Source: an uncultured Cedecea sp. | GTDB lineage: Bacteria > Pseudomonadota > Gammaproteobacteria > Enterobacterales > Enterobacteriaceae | Direction of reading: 5' to 3' | Assembly (NCBI RefSeq): GCF_947498825.1 | Contig: NZ_CANMLV010000001.1 | Span: forward strand, 1 to 64,000 | Length of the DNA stretch: 64,000 nucleotides | Shown here: positions 28,144 through 37,985 of the stretch, piece after piece | Layout of the letters: each line of letters starts with the position of its first letter | Numbering within the stretch: position 1 is the stretch's first letter | Notes under the pieces: generated by a model | Databases searched by the model: none | What the model was told of the DNA's origin: nothing | The model's input: only the letters and a program-made list of their open reading frames with translations | Made by a program: the position numbers and the translations under genes

Positions 28144-28320
28144 AAGCGCCCATGGGCGCTTCATATTGCTGACAAAGAAGGAAAAAACGTGGTTTTTCCT
28201 TCTTTGTGTTATCAGCCGAAAATCAATGAATTGATTTTTCCTGTTTATTTTCGTAAATAAGCGCTGATAATCAGATATCACGTTCGCTTTGTCATCAGTT
28301 TCAAGCGCCCACGGGCGCTT
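28144..28320 (+). mobile_element. YPAL-like structured element in the pykF terminator, with target duplication
   Basis: The hairpin AAGCGCCC-AT-GGGCGCTT (28144-28161) recurs as AAGCGCCC-AC-GGGCGCTT (28303-28320), and only the second copy is followed by a T6 tract. Between them lie 141 bp that recur almost unchanged at 60296-60436. Internal stems: 28172-28186/28193-28207 (15 perfect pairs), 28219-28226/28231-28238 and 28209-28216/28263-28270. The layout is that of a non-coding miniature element inserted into the pykF terminator with an 18-bp target duplication. Confidence 0.85.
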
Positions 28321-28326
28321 TTTTAT
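28303..28326 (+). terminator. functional distal terminator of pykF
   Basis: AAGCGCCC/GGGCGCTT, eight pairs with AC between the arms, followed by an uninterrupted T-run. The proximal copy at 28144 lacks the T-run. Confidence 0.85.
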
Positions 28327-28623
28327 TGTCCGGAATTATTCATTGTAGATATCATGGCAATGACAGGTTAGCCGCGATATAACGTTGTGACCTCTGAATG
28401 AAAAGCAGATGATTTTTCTGATATCTGTTTTAGGGAAAAATACTCCATATTCACATTTTTCTTTGAATACCAGAATTAAAAAATGCATGCTATTTTTTTT
28501 ACTTCAGTACTTTTTAATGAGAAATTTCTGATACAAAGCGCCATTTTTTCGCCTCCCCTTCACTTTTCGATGTTTCTTTGAGCGAACGATCGACTTTAAA
28601 TGCATTATCCTGAAAAATTTATT

Positions 28624-28652
28624 CTCAAGATAAAAAACTTTGTGTAATACTT
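28624..28652 (+). promoter_or_regulatory. lpp promoter
   Basis: CTCAAGA, a short A-rich spacer and TAATACTT, followed by a leader that is nearly identical to the E. coli lpp leader (GGCTACATGGAGATTAACTC). Confidence 0.8.
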
Positions 28653-28683
28653 GTAAGGCTACATGGAGATTAACTCAATCTAG

Positions 28684-28932
<249 letters not shown>

Positions 28933-28947
28933 GAGTAACTTGATGAA

Positions 28948-28976
28948 AATGGCGCACATTGTGCGCCATTTTTTTT
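28948..28976 (+). terminator. terminator of lpp
   Basis: AATGGCGCAC and GTGCGCCATT, ten pairs with ATT loop, followed by eight T in a row. A very strong terminator. Confidence 0.95.
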
Positions 28977-29149
28977 ATCTGCCACTACCAATTCAGTTAC
29001 CCCATCCCAAAAGCGCCTATAAGACGTTCTGCAAGAGAAAATCAGTCAGGACGGGTTGTTCCCGGTTCGCAGTAAAAAGCGTCTGGTATCAACGCCAGAG
29101 CCTTAAACTGACCTCGCTATCACCTCTGGTCATAACGAGTCCCCCGTTT

Positions 29150-29560
29150 CTAAATAACCATGGTCGTCAGCCGCGCGCTACAGCAGAGTTGTTCCTGAGA
29201 ATTATAAATATCAATTTGCCAGACCTGGTTCCGTCGACCAAGATGAATAGCGCGGCAAACCCCGCGAACAAAGCCTTCACGGGCAGAACGGAGATGGCTG
29301 GCATTGACCTCGACACCTACCGTTTTTTGCTCGCCTTCACAGCATAAATAGCCCGCAATCGATCCCAGGGTTTCTGCCAGTACAACCGACGCACCGCCAT
29401 GTAATAATCCAAAGGGCTGACGCGTTCGTTCATCAACTGGCATAGTTGCTTCCAGCTCGTCGTCAGTCAAACGAGTCACCTTAATACCGAGGTGACCCAC
29501 CATATTGTTTTTACTCATGGCATTAATTTGGTCTAACGTCACTTCACGTCGCCATATCAT
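29150..29560 (-). CDS. menI: 1,4-dihydroxy-2-naphthoyl-CoA hydrolase MenI
   Basis: 136-residue hot-dog-fold thioesterase (YdiI) releasing 1,4-dihydroxy-2-naphthoate in menaquinone synthesis. Gln48, His54 and Glu63 in RQPFGLLHGGASVVLAETLGS are the known catalytic residues, at E. coli positions. Its ATG overlaps the ydiJ stop (ATGA), so the two are translationally coupled. The sufABCDSE operon, which lies between lpp and this gene in E. coli, is not here. Confidence 0.96.
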   Translation of the reverse strand: MIWRREVTLDQINAMSKNNMVGHLGIKVTRLTDDELEATMPVDERTRQPFGLLHGGASVVLAETLGSIAGYLCCEGEQKTVGVEVNASHLRSAREGFVRGVCRAIHLGRRNQVWQIDIYNSQEQLCCSARLTTMVI

Positions 29561-32500
29561 CCCATAATCTCCAAAAGCGCCTGTAACGGATGGCGAATAA
29601 CCTGCCCTTCTATTCGTTTAACCTGGCTGCGGCAAGAGTATCCTGTTGAGAGGCAACGTTGCTGCGGTAAACGCTGTATAGACTGTTGCCAGGAAAGCGC
29701 GTAAATCCCTCGGGAGTTTTCGTGATTAAGCGTTTCATGTCCGTAAGTCCCGGCCATACCACAACATCCAACGCTAACGGCTTCAAGCTTCGCCCCAAAG
29801 TGAGCAAAAATACCACTCCACTGCCCGCTTGAGGCCGGTAAGGCTGTTGTCTCAGTACAATGACCAAATAAGTACCAGGACTCGCCTTTCGCGGGAGACA
29901 CGGCTGGCTTATCCAGCACCGTCTGCAACCATTCATGTACCAGTTGCACCTGAAACTCACCCCGGGCCTCACCCAGAGTTTGTTGGTATTCATCGCGATA
30001 ACAGAGCACCAGCGCAGGATCTACCCCTACCATAGGCATCCCAAGTCGTGAAATACGGTTAAGCACTTCAGACGTTTTACTGGCGGTGCGCGCAAAGCGT
30101 TTTAAAAACCCCTTCACATGTTGTGCTTTACCGTTTGGAGAAAAAGGCAACACGACCGGTTTAAATCCCAGTTTGTCTGCAAGTTTGATGAAATCTGCCA
30201 CCACCTTCGCATCATAAAAACTGGTGAAGGGATCTTGTACAACCAACACAGTGCTTGCCCGCTGTGCTGCTGTCAAACTCTCCAGCTGTTCCAGAGTCGT
30301 ATTCGCTGAGCGGTGTCCGACCAGTTGCTGTTTTAAACTGGGTGCCGATAGCAAAGGTAAGTCGACGAGTCCGATATGTTTTTCTGATAACTTCTGTACC
30401 CAGGACTGGCGCATAAAGAAGTTAAACATTTTAGGTGTCTTAGCCATCAAGGGAGCATATAGCTCCACGTTCGCCATTAAATGGTCCCGTGCCGGGCGTA
30501 AATAGCGAGTGTGATACAGCTGTAAAAAACGTGAACGAAATGCCGGGACATCGATTTTGATCGGGCACTGTGTGGAGCAAGCCTTACAGGCCAGACAGCC
30601 AGACATTGACTCTTTCACTTCATGGGAGAAGTCATATACGCCTTTGCGGGCCCGCCAACTATTACGTGTTCGCTCAATCAATGAACGCAAACTGGTATTG
30701 CGCTCAGGTAGTTGCTGTTCAAGTTTAAGCGGGTCAACTCCTTGTTCAGACAGCATGCGCAACCACTCACGGGTTAGCGTGGCTCGTCCTTTTGGAGAGT
30801 GCAGGCGATTGCTGGTAATTTTCATTGACGGACACATCGGACTTTTCACGTCAAAGTTAAAGCATAAACCGTTACCATTACACTCCATCGCCCCACGCCA
30901 TGACGTCCGAACATTGACCGGTATTTGTCTGTCATAGGTTCCGCGCTTGACAGCATCGACTTGCATCATTGGCGCATCACTGCCGTACGGCTGACAAATT
31001 TTCCCCGGATTCAGGCGGTTATCCGGATCAAAAGCGGCTTTAATCCGGCAAAGTTCTTCATACAAGGTTTCGCCGAAAAATGCCGGGCTGTACTCAGCAC
31101 GAAAACCTTTACCGTGTTCCCCCCAGAGCAAGCCGCCATATTTTGCTGTAAGCGCGACTACGTCATCCGAGAGACTTTTCATCAAAATTTCTTGCTGGGG
31201 ATCGCACATATCCAGCGCCGGACGAACGTGCAGTACTCCGGCATCCACATGCCCGAACATGCCATAACTGAGATTATGGCTGTCTAACAAGGCGCGGAAC
31301 TCAACAATATAATCCGCCAGATGTTGCGGAGGAACACAAGTATCCTCCGCAAACGGGATGGGTTTAGCTGCACCTTTCGCATTCCCTAACAGGCCAACCG
31401 CTTTTTTACGCATCGCGTAAATACGTTCAATATCGGCCAGCTGCTGACAAACTTGCCAGCCGATAACTCCCCCCTCTTCATTCGCTATCAGGCGGTCTAA
31501 ACGGGCGCAGAGTTCACTGACTTGTTGCTCTATTAATGTGGCATCGTCACCCGCAAACTCAACAATATTCAGGCCCAGCATCTCTTTACCCGGAATGTCG
31601 GTGATCAACTGACTGACGGAGTGCCAGACAATATCTTCCCGGGCCAAATTCAGTACCGTGGAGTCAACGGTCTCAACTGACAAAGCACGGGCTTCCACCA
31701 TAAAGGGCGCATTACGCAGAGCTGAGTTAAACGAGTCATATTTAACGTTCACCAGACAGCGAACTTTAGGCAAGCGAGTAATATCGAGTTTTGCTTCGGT
31801 AATAAATGCCAGCGTCCCTTCCGATCCGGTCAGGATCCGGGTCAGGTCAAAGTGTGACAGCCTGTCATCAAAAACATGACGTAAATCGTAGCCGGTCAGA
31901 AAGCGATTTAGTTTCGGAAATTTCTCGATGATCAGTTCGCGTCGTTCGCGACAGCGTGTCAGCACCGTGTCATAAATATGCCCGACCCGGCCCTCTTCCT
32001 GACCCTTTGCTTCGGCAAGCGCGACTGGCATTGAGTGAGTATCAAGAATCTCTCCCCCCATTAATACCGCTTTAACGCCCAGTACATGATCAGATGTTTT
32101 ACCATAGACCAAAGAGCCCTGCCCGGAAGCATCGGTATTAATCATTCCGCCGAGCGTTGCCCGGTTACTGGTTGACAGCTCAGGAGCAAAAAAATAACCA
32201 TAGGGCTTAAGGTATTGATTGAGTTGATCTTTGATGACCCCAGCTTCAACTCTTACCCAGCCCTCTTCTGGATTAATCTCCAGAATACGGTTCATATAGC
32301 GGGACATATCCACCACAATACCGCGATTGAGCGCCTGGCCATTTGTTCCGGTTCCGCCGCCTCGAGGAGTAAAAACCAGAGAAGTAAATGAAGGTTGATT
32401 CGCAATACGGGTGATTAATGCCACATCATCGGTAGAACGAGGAAAGACTATCGCATCAGGTATCAGTTGATAGATACTGTTGTCTGTTGCCATAGTTAAG

Positions 32501-32613
32501 CGATCTGCATATCGCGTCGCGCTATCGCCGGTAAAGCCTTGCTGTTCCAGTTCCTGCAAAAAATTGAGCACCGTCTGTTCGACACCCGGTGCCTGAGAAA
32601 TTTGTGGGATCAT
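29557..32613 (-). CDS. ydiJ: FAD/Fe-S oxidoreductase YdiJ (D-2-hydroxyglutarate dehydrogenase type)
   Basis: 1018 residues, the E. coli length. Three parts: an N-terminal FAD-binding PCMH domain (TPRGGGTGTNGQ, residues 82-93) with the VAO-type oxidase body, a ferredoxin-like segment GCLACKACSTQCPIK near residue 674, and a C-terminal cysteine-rich CCG domain (VGCCGMAGTYGH near 949). Assigned in E. coli as oxidising D-2-hydroxyglutarate; other 2-hydroxyacids remain possible. First gene of ydiJ-menI; a PUR box lies 31 bp upstream between it and divergent ydiK. Confidence 0.95.
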   Translation of the reverse strand: MIPQISQAPGVEQTVLNFLQELEQQGFTGDSATRYADRLTMATDNSIYQLIPDAIVFPRSTDDVALITRIANQPSFTSLVFTPRGGGTGTNGQALNRGIVVDMSRYMNRILEINPEEGWVRVEAGVIKDQLNQYLKPYGYFFAPELSTSNRATLGGMINTDASGQGSLVYGKTSDHVLGVKAVLMGGEILDTHSMPVALAEAKGQEEGRVGHIYDTVLTRCRERRELIIEKFPKLNRFLTGYDLRHVFDDRLSHFDLTRILTGSEGTLAFITEAKLDITRLPKVRCLVNVKYDSFNSALRNAPFMVEARALSVETVDSTVLNLAREDIVWHSVSQLITDIPGKEMLGLNIVEFAGDDATLIEQQVSELCARLDRLIANEEGGVIGWQVCQQLADIERIYAMRKKAVGLLGNAKGAAKPIPFAEDTCVPPQHLADYIVEFRALLDSHNLSYGMFGHVDAGVLHVRPALDMCDPQQEILMKSLSDDVVALTAKYGGLLWGEHGKGFRAEYSPAFFGETLYEELCRIKAAFDPDNRLNPGKICQPYGSDAPMMQVDAVKRGTYDRQIPVNVRTSWRGAMECNGNGLCFNFDVKSPMCPSMKITSNRLHSPKGRATLTREWLRMLSEQGVDPLKLEQQLPERNTSLRSLIERTRNSWRARKGVYDFSHEVKESMSGCLACKACSTQCPIKIDVPAFRSRFLQLYHTRYLRPARDHLMANVELYAPLMAKTPKMFNFFMRQSWVQKLSEKHIGLVDLPLLSAPSLKQQLVGHRSANTTLEQLESLTAAQRASTVLVVQDPFTSFYDAKVVADFIKLADKLGFKPVVLPFSPNGKAQHVKGFLKRFARTASKTSEVLNRISRLGMPMVGVDPALVLCYRDEYQQTLGEARGEFQVQLVHEWLQTVLDKPAVSPAKGESWYLFGHCTETTALPASSGQWSGIFAHFGAKLEAVSVGCCGMAGTYGHETLNHENSRGIYALSWQQSIQRLPQQRCLSTGYSCRSQVKRIEGQVIRHPLQALLEIMG

Positions 32614-32643
32614 TGATGAGCCGACCCTGTTTCTGGTAGTTGT

Positions 32644-32659
32644 AAGTTATCGTTTGCGT
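32644..32659 (-). promoter_or_regulatory. PUR box between ydiJ and ydiK
   Basis: Minus strand reads ACGCAAACGATAACTT, one mismatch from the PurR consensus ANGCAANCGNTTNCNT. ydiK belongs to the PurR regulon in E. coli; here the box is 155 bp from ydiK and 31 bp from ydiJ. Confidence 0.7.
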
Positions 32660-32813
32660 TTCTTTTTTTATCATATTTCATCAAAAGTTGCGGCAGTTAT
32701 TTACGATAAAAAGTTGCTCAAGAGGCTTGTTAACGTCAGGTAAAATGTACCATCGTTCAGTTCCCTGCTAACGTTGCTTAAACGTTCTTGCTGTTTATTA
32801 AGGTGATTATTCT

Positions 32814-33935
32814 ATGGTTAGAGCCAGTCAGACTGAGGATCTTCTGCGGATTGTCCTCTCTGTTTTATGTATATCATTGCTGATTGTCGCCTGTATTTGG
32901 ATAATCAGTCCGTTCTTACTGGGACTGGCATGGGCAGGTACGATAGTTATCGCGTCCTGGCCTCTGCTTATCAAAATTGAGCGTCTTTTATGGGGAAAAC
33001 GCATTCCCGCCGTCATCGTCATGATGCTTTTGCTTATCATGATTTTTGTTATACCTATTTCCTTGCTCGCTAACAGCCTGGTCGTAAACAGTACCCCGAT
33101 TATCGAATGGGCAAAGGAAGGGCACTTTGTCCTCCCCACCTTTGAATGGCTACAAAGCATTCCGATGGTGGGCGATAATTTATACAACCTGTGGAACAGT
33201 ATATTAAACAGTGGCGGCAATGCACTTTTTGAGCGGGTAAAACCTTATGTCGGTATCACTACCACGTGGTTTTTAAATCAAGCGGTACAGATAGGCAGTT
33301 TATTTATCCATCTTGGCCTCATGCTGCTGTTTAGTATCGTGCTCTATGCCAAGGGAGAGAGCATTGGCTACAGTCTGCGCCATTTTGCTGCTCGCCTTGC
33401 TCCGAAAAGAGGCGATGCAGCCGTTGTTCTGGCCAGCCAGGCCATCCGTGCAGTAGCTCTGGGTGTAGTGGTAACAGCCTTGGTACAAGGTATTTTAGGC
33501 GGTATCGGTTTGGCGATATCAGGCATTCCGTTTGCTTCTTTACTGACAGTGGTGATGATTCTTTGCTGTCTGGTACAAATTGGTCCGTTACTGATACTGG
33601 TTCCTGCGATTATCTGGCTCTACTGGAGCGGAGATGCGACCTGGGGCACCGTCTTACTTGTCTGGAGCTGTATCGTCGGGACAATGGATAACGTGATTCG
33701 TCCGGCACTGATTAAGATGGGTGCTGACCTGCCAATGATACTTATTCTCTGTGGCGTTATCGGAGGTCTGATAGCCTTTGGTTTGATTGGTCTGTTTATC
33801 GGTCCGATGCTGCTGGCCGTTTCTTACCGACTGGTTACGGTATGGATGGATGAGGTGCCAGAACCCCATACACCACCCAGTGAAGTGATTGAACAGATAG
33901 AAGAATGTTCATCAATACATCTGGAAGATAAATAA
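32814..33935 (+). CDS. ydiK: AI-2E-family membrane transporter YdiK
   Basis: 373-residue polytopic inner-membrane protein of the AI-2E/PerM exporter family. About seven or eight helices with a soluble stretch (about 85-145); the C-terminal family region has LVQIGPLLILVPAIIWLYW and GLIGLFIGPMLLAV. Substrate unknown; a PUR box upstream suggests a link to purines. Followed directly by a long imperfect hairpin and then the RprA-type RNA. Confidence 0.92.
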   Translation: MVRASQTEDLLRIVLSVLCISLLIVACIWIISPFLLGLAWAGTIVIASWPLLIKIERLLWGKRIPAVIVMMLLLIMIFVIPISLLANSLVVNSTPIIEWAKEGHFVLPTFEWLQSIPMVGDNLYNLWNSILNSGGNALFERVKPYVGITTTWFLNQAVQIGSLFIHLGLMLLFSIVLYAKGESIGYSLRHFAARLAPKRGDAAVVLASQAIRAVALGVVVTALVQGILGGIGLAISGIPFASLLTVVMILCCLVQIGPLLILVPAIIWLYWSGDATWGTVLLVWSCIVGTMDNVIRPALIKMGADLPMILILCGVIGGLIAFGLIGLFIGPMLLAVSYRLVTVWMDEVPEPHTPPSEVIEQIEECSSIHLEDK

Positions 33936-33940
33936 TGAAT

Positions 33941-34005
33941 GAGACAAGACATGGCACTGTTTAACATGATTTTTTTGTGATGATGTTAACACTCTATGTC
34001 GTCTC
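33941..34005 (+). terminator. long imperfect hairpin after ydiK
   Basis: GAGAC..GACAT......TTTAACAT at the left pairs with ATGATGTTAAC.....ATGTCGTCTC at the right around a T7-containing loop, six bases after the ydiK stop. A probable 3' end or stabiliser of ydiK mRNA. Confidence 0.6.
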
Positions 34006-34070
34006 TTACCCCCGATTGGGATGAATCTGAATGACGCTGCTCAGATGAGAAATTAGTATCAGAGTATAGC

Positions 34071-34166
34071 AAATGCAACCTCCTCAAACGCAATAAACGT
34101 TTCAGAATCCACCCTATGATGAATTGCTGTGTAGTCTTTGCCCATCTCTCAGATGGGCTTTTTTTT
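34071..34166 (+). ncRNA. rprA: RprA small RNA
   Basis: The 3' half (GAATTGCTGTGTAGTCTTTG, then the terminator GCCCATCT/AGATGGGC and eight T) is nearly the E. coli RprA 3' end, and the gene is in the same place, downstream of ydiK. The 5' half has diverged but can form AAACG/CGTTT near 34085. A TATAGC -10-like hexamer lies at 34065. RprA is an Hfq-dependent RNA, induced by the Rcs phosphorelay, that activates rpoS translation. The exact 5' end is a guess. Confidence 0.82.
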
Positions 34167-34212
34167 GGGCTTTCGTTCAGAAAAATGAGGCGGGATGGTT
34201 CTGAGGAAAATG

Positions 34213-34237
34213 CCCCCTGAATGATCGGTTCAGGGGG
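34213..34237 (-). terminator. terminator of ppsA
   Basis: CCCCCTGAA and TTCAGGGGG (nine pairs, seven-base loop) nine bases past the ppsA stop; on the minus strand CATTTTCC follows. Confidence 0.75.
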
Positions 34238-34246
34238 AATACTCGG

Positions 34247-36625
34247 TTATTTCGCTTGTTCAGCCAGACTCAACCAGGTCTGCACTACCGTATCCGGATT
34301 CAGAGACAGACTATCTATCCCCTCTTCCATCAACCAGGCAGCAAAATCTTCATGATCTGAAGGTCCCTGGCCACAGATACCGACATACTTACCTTGTTTT
34401 TTCGCCGCTTTAATGGCCATAGAAAGTAACGCTTTAACCGCTTCGTTACGCTCATCAAACAGCTCAGAAACCACACCGGAATCACGGTCAAGGCCAAGAG
34501 TCAGCTGTGTCATATCGTTTGAACCGATGGAGAAACCGTCAAAATACTCAAGGAATTGATCCGCAAGTAGCGCATTCGATGGGATTTCACACATCATGAT
34601 CAGTTTTAAACCGTTCTCACCACGTTTCAGCCCCTGGCGCGCCAGTTCTTCAACGACAGCCTTCGCCTGAGCGACTGTACGGACAAACGGCACCATCACT
34701 TCCACGTTGGTCAAGCCCATCTCGTTACGTACCCGTTTCATGGCTTCACACTCAAGCGCAAAGCAGTCCCGAAAGCTATCAGCAACATAACGACCTGCGC
34801 CACGGAAACCTAACATCGGGTTTTCTTCTTCTGGTTCGTAACGCTCACCGCCTGTCAGGTTGGCATATTCATTCGACTTGAAGTCAGACAAACGAACGAT
34901 AACGCGTTTTGGCCAGAAAGCCGCTCCGAGAGTGGCAATTCCTTCCGTCAGACGACCGATATAGAACTCAGTCGGGCTGTCATAGCCTTTTATCAACCCA
35001 CGAATTTCATTTTGTATCGCCGGCTCCTGCTGATCAAATTCCAGCAATGCACGCGGGTGTACCCCAATCATCCGATTAATAATAAACTCAAGACGCGCCA
35101 AACCAACACCTTCGTTAGGCAAGCAGGCAAAATCAAAAGCCCTGTCCGGATTACCGATATTCATCATGATTTTTAGCGGTAACTCAGGCATTTTATCAAC
35201 AGTTGAACTCTTGATTGTAAAATCAAGGATCTCACCATAGACGTAGCCCGTATCACCTTCAGCACAAGAAACGGTGACGCTCTGTCCTTCACGAATACGG
35301 TCAGTTGCATCACCGCAACCGACAACCGCCGGAATACCTAATTCGCGAGCAATAATGGCTGCATGGCAGGTACGCCCACCGCGATTGGTCACAATCGCTG
35401 CGGCCTTTTTCATGATAGGTTCCCAGTCAGGGTCAGTCATATCGGTTACCAGCACATCACCGGGTTCGATACGATGCATTTCGCTGATATCATGAATAAC
35501 TTTAACGACACCCGCACCAATACGGTGACCGATAGCGCGCCCTTCTGCCACAATATTGCCCTGGGCATGTAGCTGGTAGCGCTCCATCACTTGCCCCTGA
35601 GAGCGCACAGTTTCCGGACGTGCCTGGACAATAAATAATTTACCAGTATGACCGTCTTTGGCCCATTCGATATCCATCGGGCGGCCGTAGTGTTTTTCAA
35701 TTTGTACCGCCTGAAGCGCCAGTTCCTGAATCTCTTCCTGACTGACAGAGAAACGATCCCGGTCTGCTTCTGGCACATCTTCGATACGAACCTGCTTGCC
35801 ATGCTCCTGGGTTGGTGCATAGACCATGCGGATCTTTTTCGACCCCATGGTGCGCCGAACGACCGCAGGTTTACCCGCCGCCAGCGTCGGTTTATGGACG
35901 TAAAACTCATCCGGATTAACGGCACCCTGTACCACCATTTCGCCAAGTCCCCAGGCAGAGGTAATAAAGACCACCTGATCAAAACCAGACTCAGTATCGA
36001 TGGAGAACATCACACCTGATGAGGCCAGGTCTGAACGCACCATACGCTGTACGCCAGCGGACAAAGCCACGCCACGATGATCGTACCCCTGATGGACACG
36101 ATAGGAGATAGCGCGATCATTAAACAGCGAAGCAAAAACATGTTTAACCGCAACCAATACCGCATCAAAACCCTGAACGTTCAGGAAGGTTTCTTGCTGT
36201 CCGGCAAATGAAGCGTCCGGCATATCTTCTGCTGTGGCAGAAGAACGGACAGCAAATGAGGCCTGATCATCATCCGACGACAGCGTCTGATAGGCTTCAC
36301 GGATAGCCGTTTCCAGTTCACTCTGGAACGGCGTATCAATAATCCACTGGCGAATCTGTGCACCGGCTTTGGACAGTTGACTGATATCGTCAATATCCGT
36401 GACATCAAGCAATTCATAAATGCGTTGATTCACACCACTTTGATCAAGAAACTGATTAAACGCCTCGGCAGTAGTCGCAAAACCATTTGGTACGGACACA
36501 CCCATACCTGAAAGGTTTGTAATCATTTCACCCAAAGAGGCATTTTTGCCTCCGACCCTGTCTACATCATTCATGCCGAGTTGGTTATACCAAAGAACCA
36601 GCGGTGACGAACCATGGTTGGACAT
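34247..36625 (-). CDS. ppsA: Phosphoenolpyruvate synthase
   Basis: 792 residues from ATG 36625 ([18 protein letters not shown]), the E. coli length; twelve extra residues to 36661 are unsupported. Converts pyruvate and ATP to PEP, AMP and phosphate for gluconeogenesis. An N-terminal ATP-grasp domain ([11 protein letters not shown]) leads to the phosphohistidine swivel, with His421 and the regulatory Thr419 in [11 protein letters not shown], then the PEP/pyruvate barrel (GSNDMTQL). PpsR, encoded divergently, switches the enzyme on and off by phosphorylation. A Cra site upstream should activate it. Confidence 0.98.
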   Translation of the reverse strand: MSNHGSSPLVLWYNQLGMNDVDRVGGKNASLGEMITNLSGMGVSVPNGFATTAEAFNQFLDQSGVNQRIYELLDVTDIDDISQLSKAGAQIRQWIIDTPFQSELETAIREAYQTLSSDDDQASFAVRSSATAEDMPDASFAGQQETFLNVQGFDAVLVAVKHVFASLFNDRAISYRVHQGYDHRGVALSAGVQRMVRSDLASSGVMFSIDTESGFDQVVFITSAWGLGEMVVQGAVNPDEFYVHKPTLAAGKPAVVRRTMGSKKIRMVYAPTQEHGKQVRIEDVPEADRDRFSVSQEEIQELALQAVQIEKHYGRPMDIEWAKDGHTGKLFIVQARPETVRSQGQVMERYQLHAQGNIVAEGRAIGHRIGAGVVKVIHDISEMHRIEPGDVLVTDMTDPDWEPIMKKAAAIVTNRGGRTCHAAIIARELGIPAVVGCGDATDRIREGQSVTVSCAEGDTGYVYGEILDFTIKSSTVDKMPELPLKIMMNIGNPDRAFDFACLPNEGVGLARLEFIINRMIGVHPRALLEFDQQEPAIQNEIRGLIKGYDSPTEFYIGRLTEGIATLGAAFWPKRVIVRLSDFKSNEYANLTGGERYEPEEENPMLGFRGAGRYVADSFRDCFALECEAMKRVRNEMGLTNVEVMVPFVRTVAQAKAVVEELARQGLKRGENGLKLIMMCEIPSNALLADQFLEYFDGFSIGSNDMTQLTLGLDRDSGVVSELFDERNEAVKALLSMAIKAAKKQGKYVGICGQGPSDHEDFAAWLMEEGIDSLSLNPDTVVQTWLSLAEQAK

Positions 36626-36981
36626 TGAAGCAATCCTTTTTTTTAAAATGAATGGGTACAAGAAACACCAGACTTCTTAATAATCTTTACATATTCTGGA
36701 GTAAGAAAGAAACCGGTGAATCGTTCAAGCAAAAATATTTTTTAAATATTCAGACAAACAGAAATAACAATCAACACATTGATATATAAGAAATTATTAA
36801 ATAACCGATTAAAAAAAACCCACCAATTAATAAATGAAACGGTAGTTTCATAATTAATAAACCATCCAAATCAATAATAATGAACCCAATAAATTAATAA
36901 TGAGATTTAACCTAATGCCTCTGGTATGACCGGCATTTTCATTTATGCTGTGATTAACGTTTTAATAAACCGGGATTCACT
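36626..36981. other. ppsA/ppsR divergent control region
   Basis: 356 bp, very AT-rich. It contains the Cra site at 36715 and presumably both promoters; no RNA gene is recognisable. Confidence 0.6.
36715..36728 (+). promoter_or_regulatory. Cra (FruR) site of ppsA
   Basis: GGTGAATCGTTCAA matches the Cra consensus RSTGAAWCSNTHHW at all positions. It lies 90 bp upstream of the ppsA start, where Cra activates the gene in E. coli. Confidence 0.9.
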
Positions 36982-37815
36982 ATGGATAGCAAAGCCGATC
37001 GTCACGTATTTTATATTTCTGACGGGACAGCCATTACCTCCGAAGTATTGGGGCACGCGGTCATGTCACAGTTTCCAGTCTCAATTAATAGCGTCACTCT
37101 ACCGTTTGTAGAAACCGAAGCACGTGCACAGGAAGTGAAAAAACAAATCGACCGTCTTTATCAGGTGACAGGTATTCGTCCTCTGGTGTTTTATTCGATA
37201 GTCGCCCCGAGAATTCGGGAAATTATTATTCAGAGTGAAGGTTTTTGTCAGGATATCGTGCAAGCGCTGGTTGCTCCGCTACAAAATGAGTTACAGCTGG
37301 ATCCCAGTCCAGTGGCTCATCGTGCGCACGGCCTGAACCCGAGTAACATCACCAAATATGATGCGCGTATTGCAGCCATTGACTATACTCTGGCCCATGA
37401 TGATGGCGTTTCGTTGCGCAACCTCGACCAGGCTCAGGTGATTTTATTGGGGGTCTCTCGCTGCGGTAAAACCCCCACCAGTCTCTATCTGGCGATGCAG
37501 TTTGGTATCCGTGCCGCAAACTATCCTTTTATTGCCGACGATATGGATAACTTACATCTGCCTCCCGCTATCAAGGCGCTACAACCCAAACTCTTTGGAC
37601 TAACGATAAATCCTGAGCGTCTGGCAGCAATACGCGAAGAACGTCGTGAGAACAGCCGCTACGCGTCACTGCGGCAGTGTCGGCTGGAAGTGGCAGAAGT
37701 CGAGGCATTATTTCGTAAAAATCAGATCCGTTACCTGAACAGTACGAATTACTCCGTTGAAGAGATGGCGACTAAAATTCTCGATATTATGGGCCTTAAT
37801 CGCCGCATGTACTAA
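36982..37815 (+). CDS. ppsR: PpsA regulatory kinase/pyrophosphorylase PpsR
   Basis: 277 residues of the DUF299 (YdiA) family. ADP-dependent kinase and phosphate-dependent pyrophosphorylase that inactivates or reactivates PEP synthase at its threonine next to the catalytic histidine. P-loop [11 protein letters not shown] at 157-167; N-terminal [12 protein letters not shown] typical. Its stop codon lies inside the TrpR operator of aroH. Confidence 0.97.
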   Translation: MDSKADRHVFYISDGTAITSEVLGHAVMSQFPVSINSVTLPFVETEARAQEVKKQIDRLYQVTGIRPLVFYSIVAPRIREIIIQSEGFCQDIVQALVAPLQNELQLDPSPVAHRAHGLNPSNITKYDARIAAIDYTLAHDDGVSLRNLDQAQVILLGVSRCGKTPTSLYLAMQFGIRAANYPFIADDMDNLHLPPAIKALQPKLFGLTINPERLAAIREERRENSRYASLRQCRLEVAEVEALFRKNQIRYLNSTNYSVEEMATKILDIMGLNRRMY

Positions 37816-37827
37816 CAAGCTAGTACA
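37808..37827. promoter_or_regulatory. TrpR operator of aroH
   Basis: TGTACTA-N6-TAGTACA, a palindrome with the CTAGTAC-type half-sites of trp operators, overlapping the ppsR stop codon (37813-37815) and 159 bp upstream of aroH. Confidence 0.8.
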
Positions 37828-37985
37828 AAAGATCATTTGTCTGTGATAAACTCTCAACATACTGTGAGGATCTCTCTGTTACGCCGGCTTAAACAATCGT
37901 TGAAATCATCTTGATTTCATTTATTGTGATCCTCATCACTTCTTTGTCCGCTAACGACAAAGAGAGCTAAATTTTTGAGACTACC

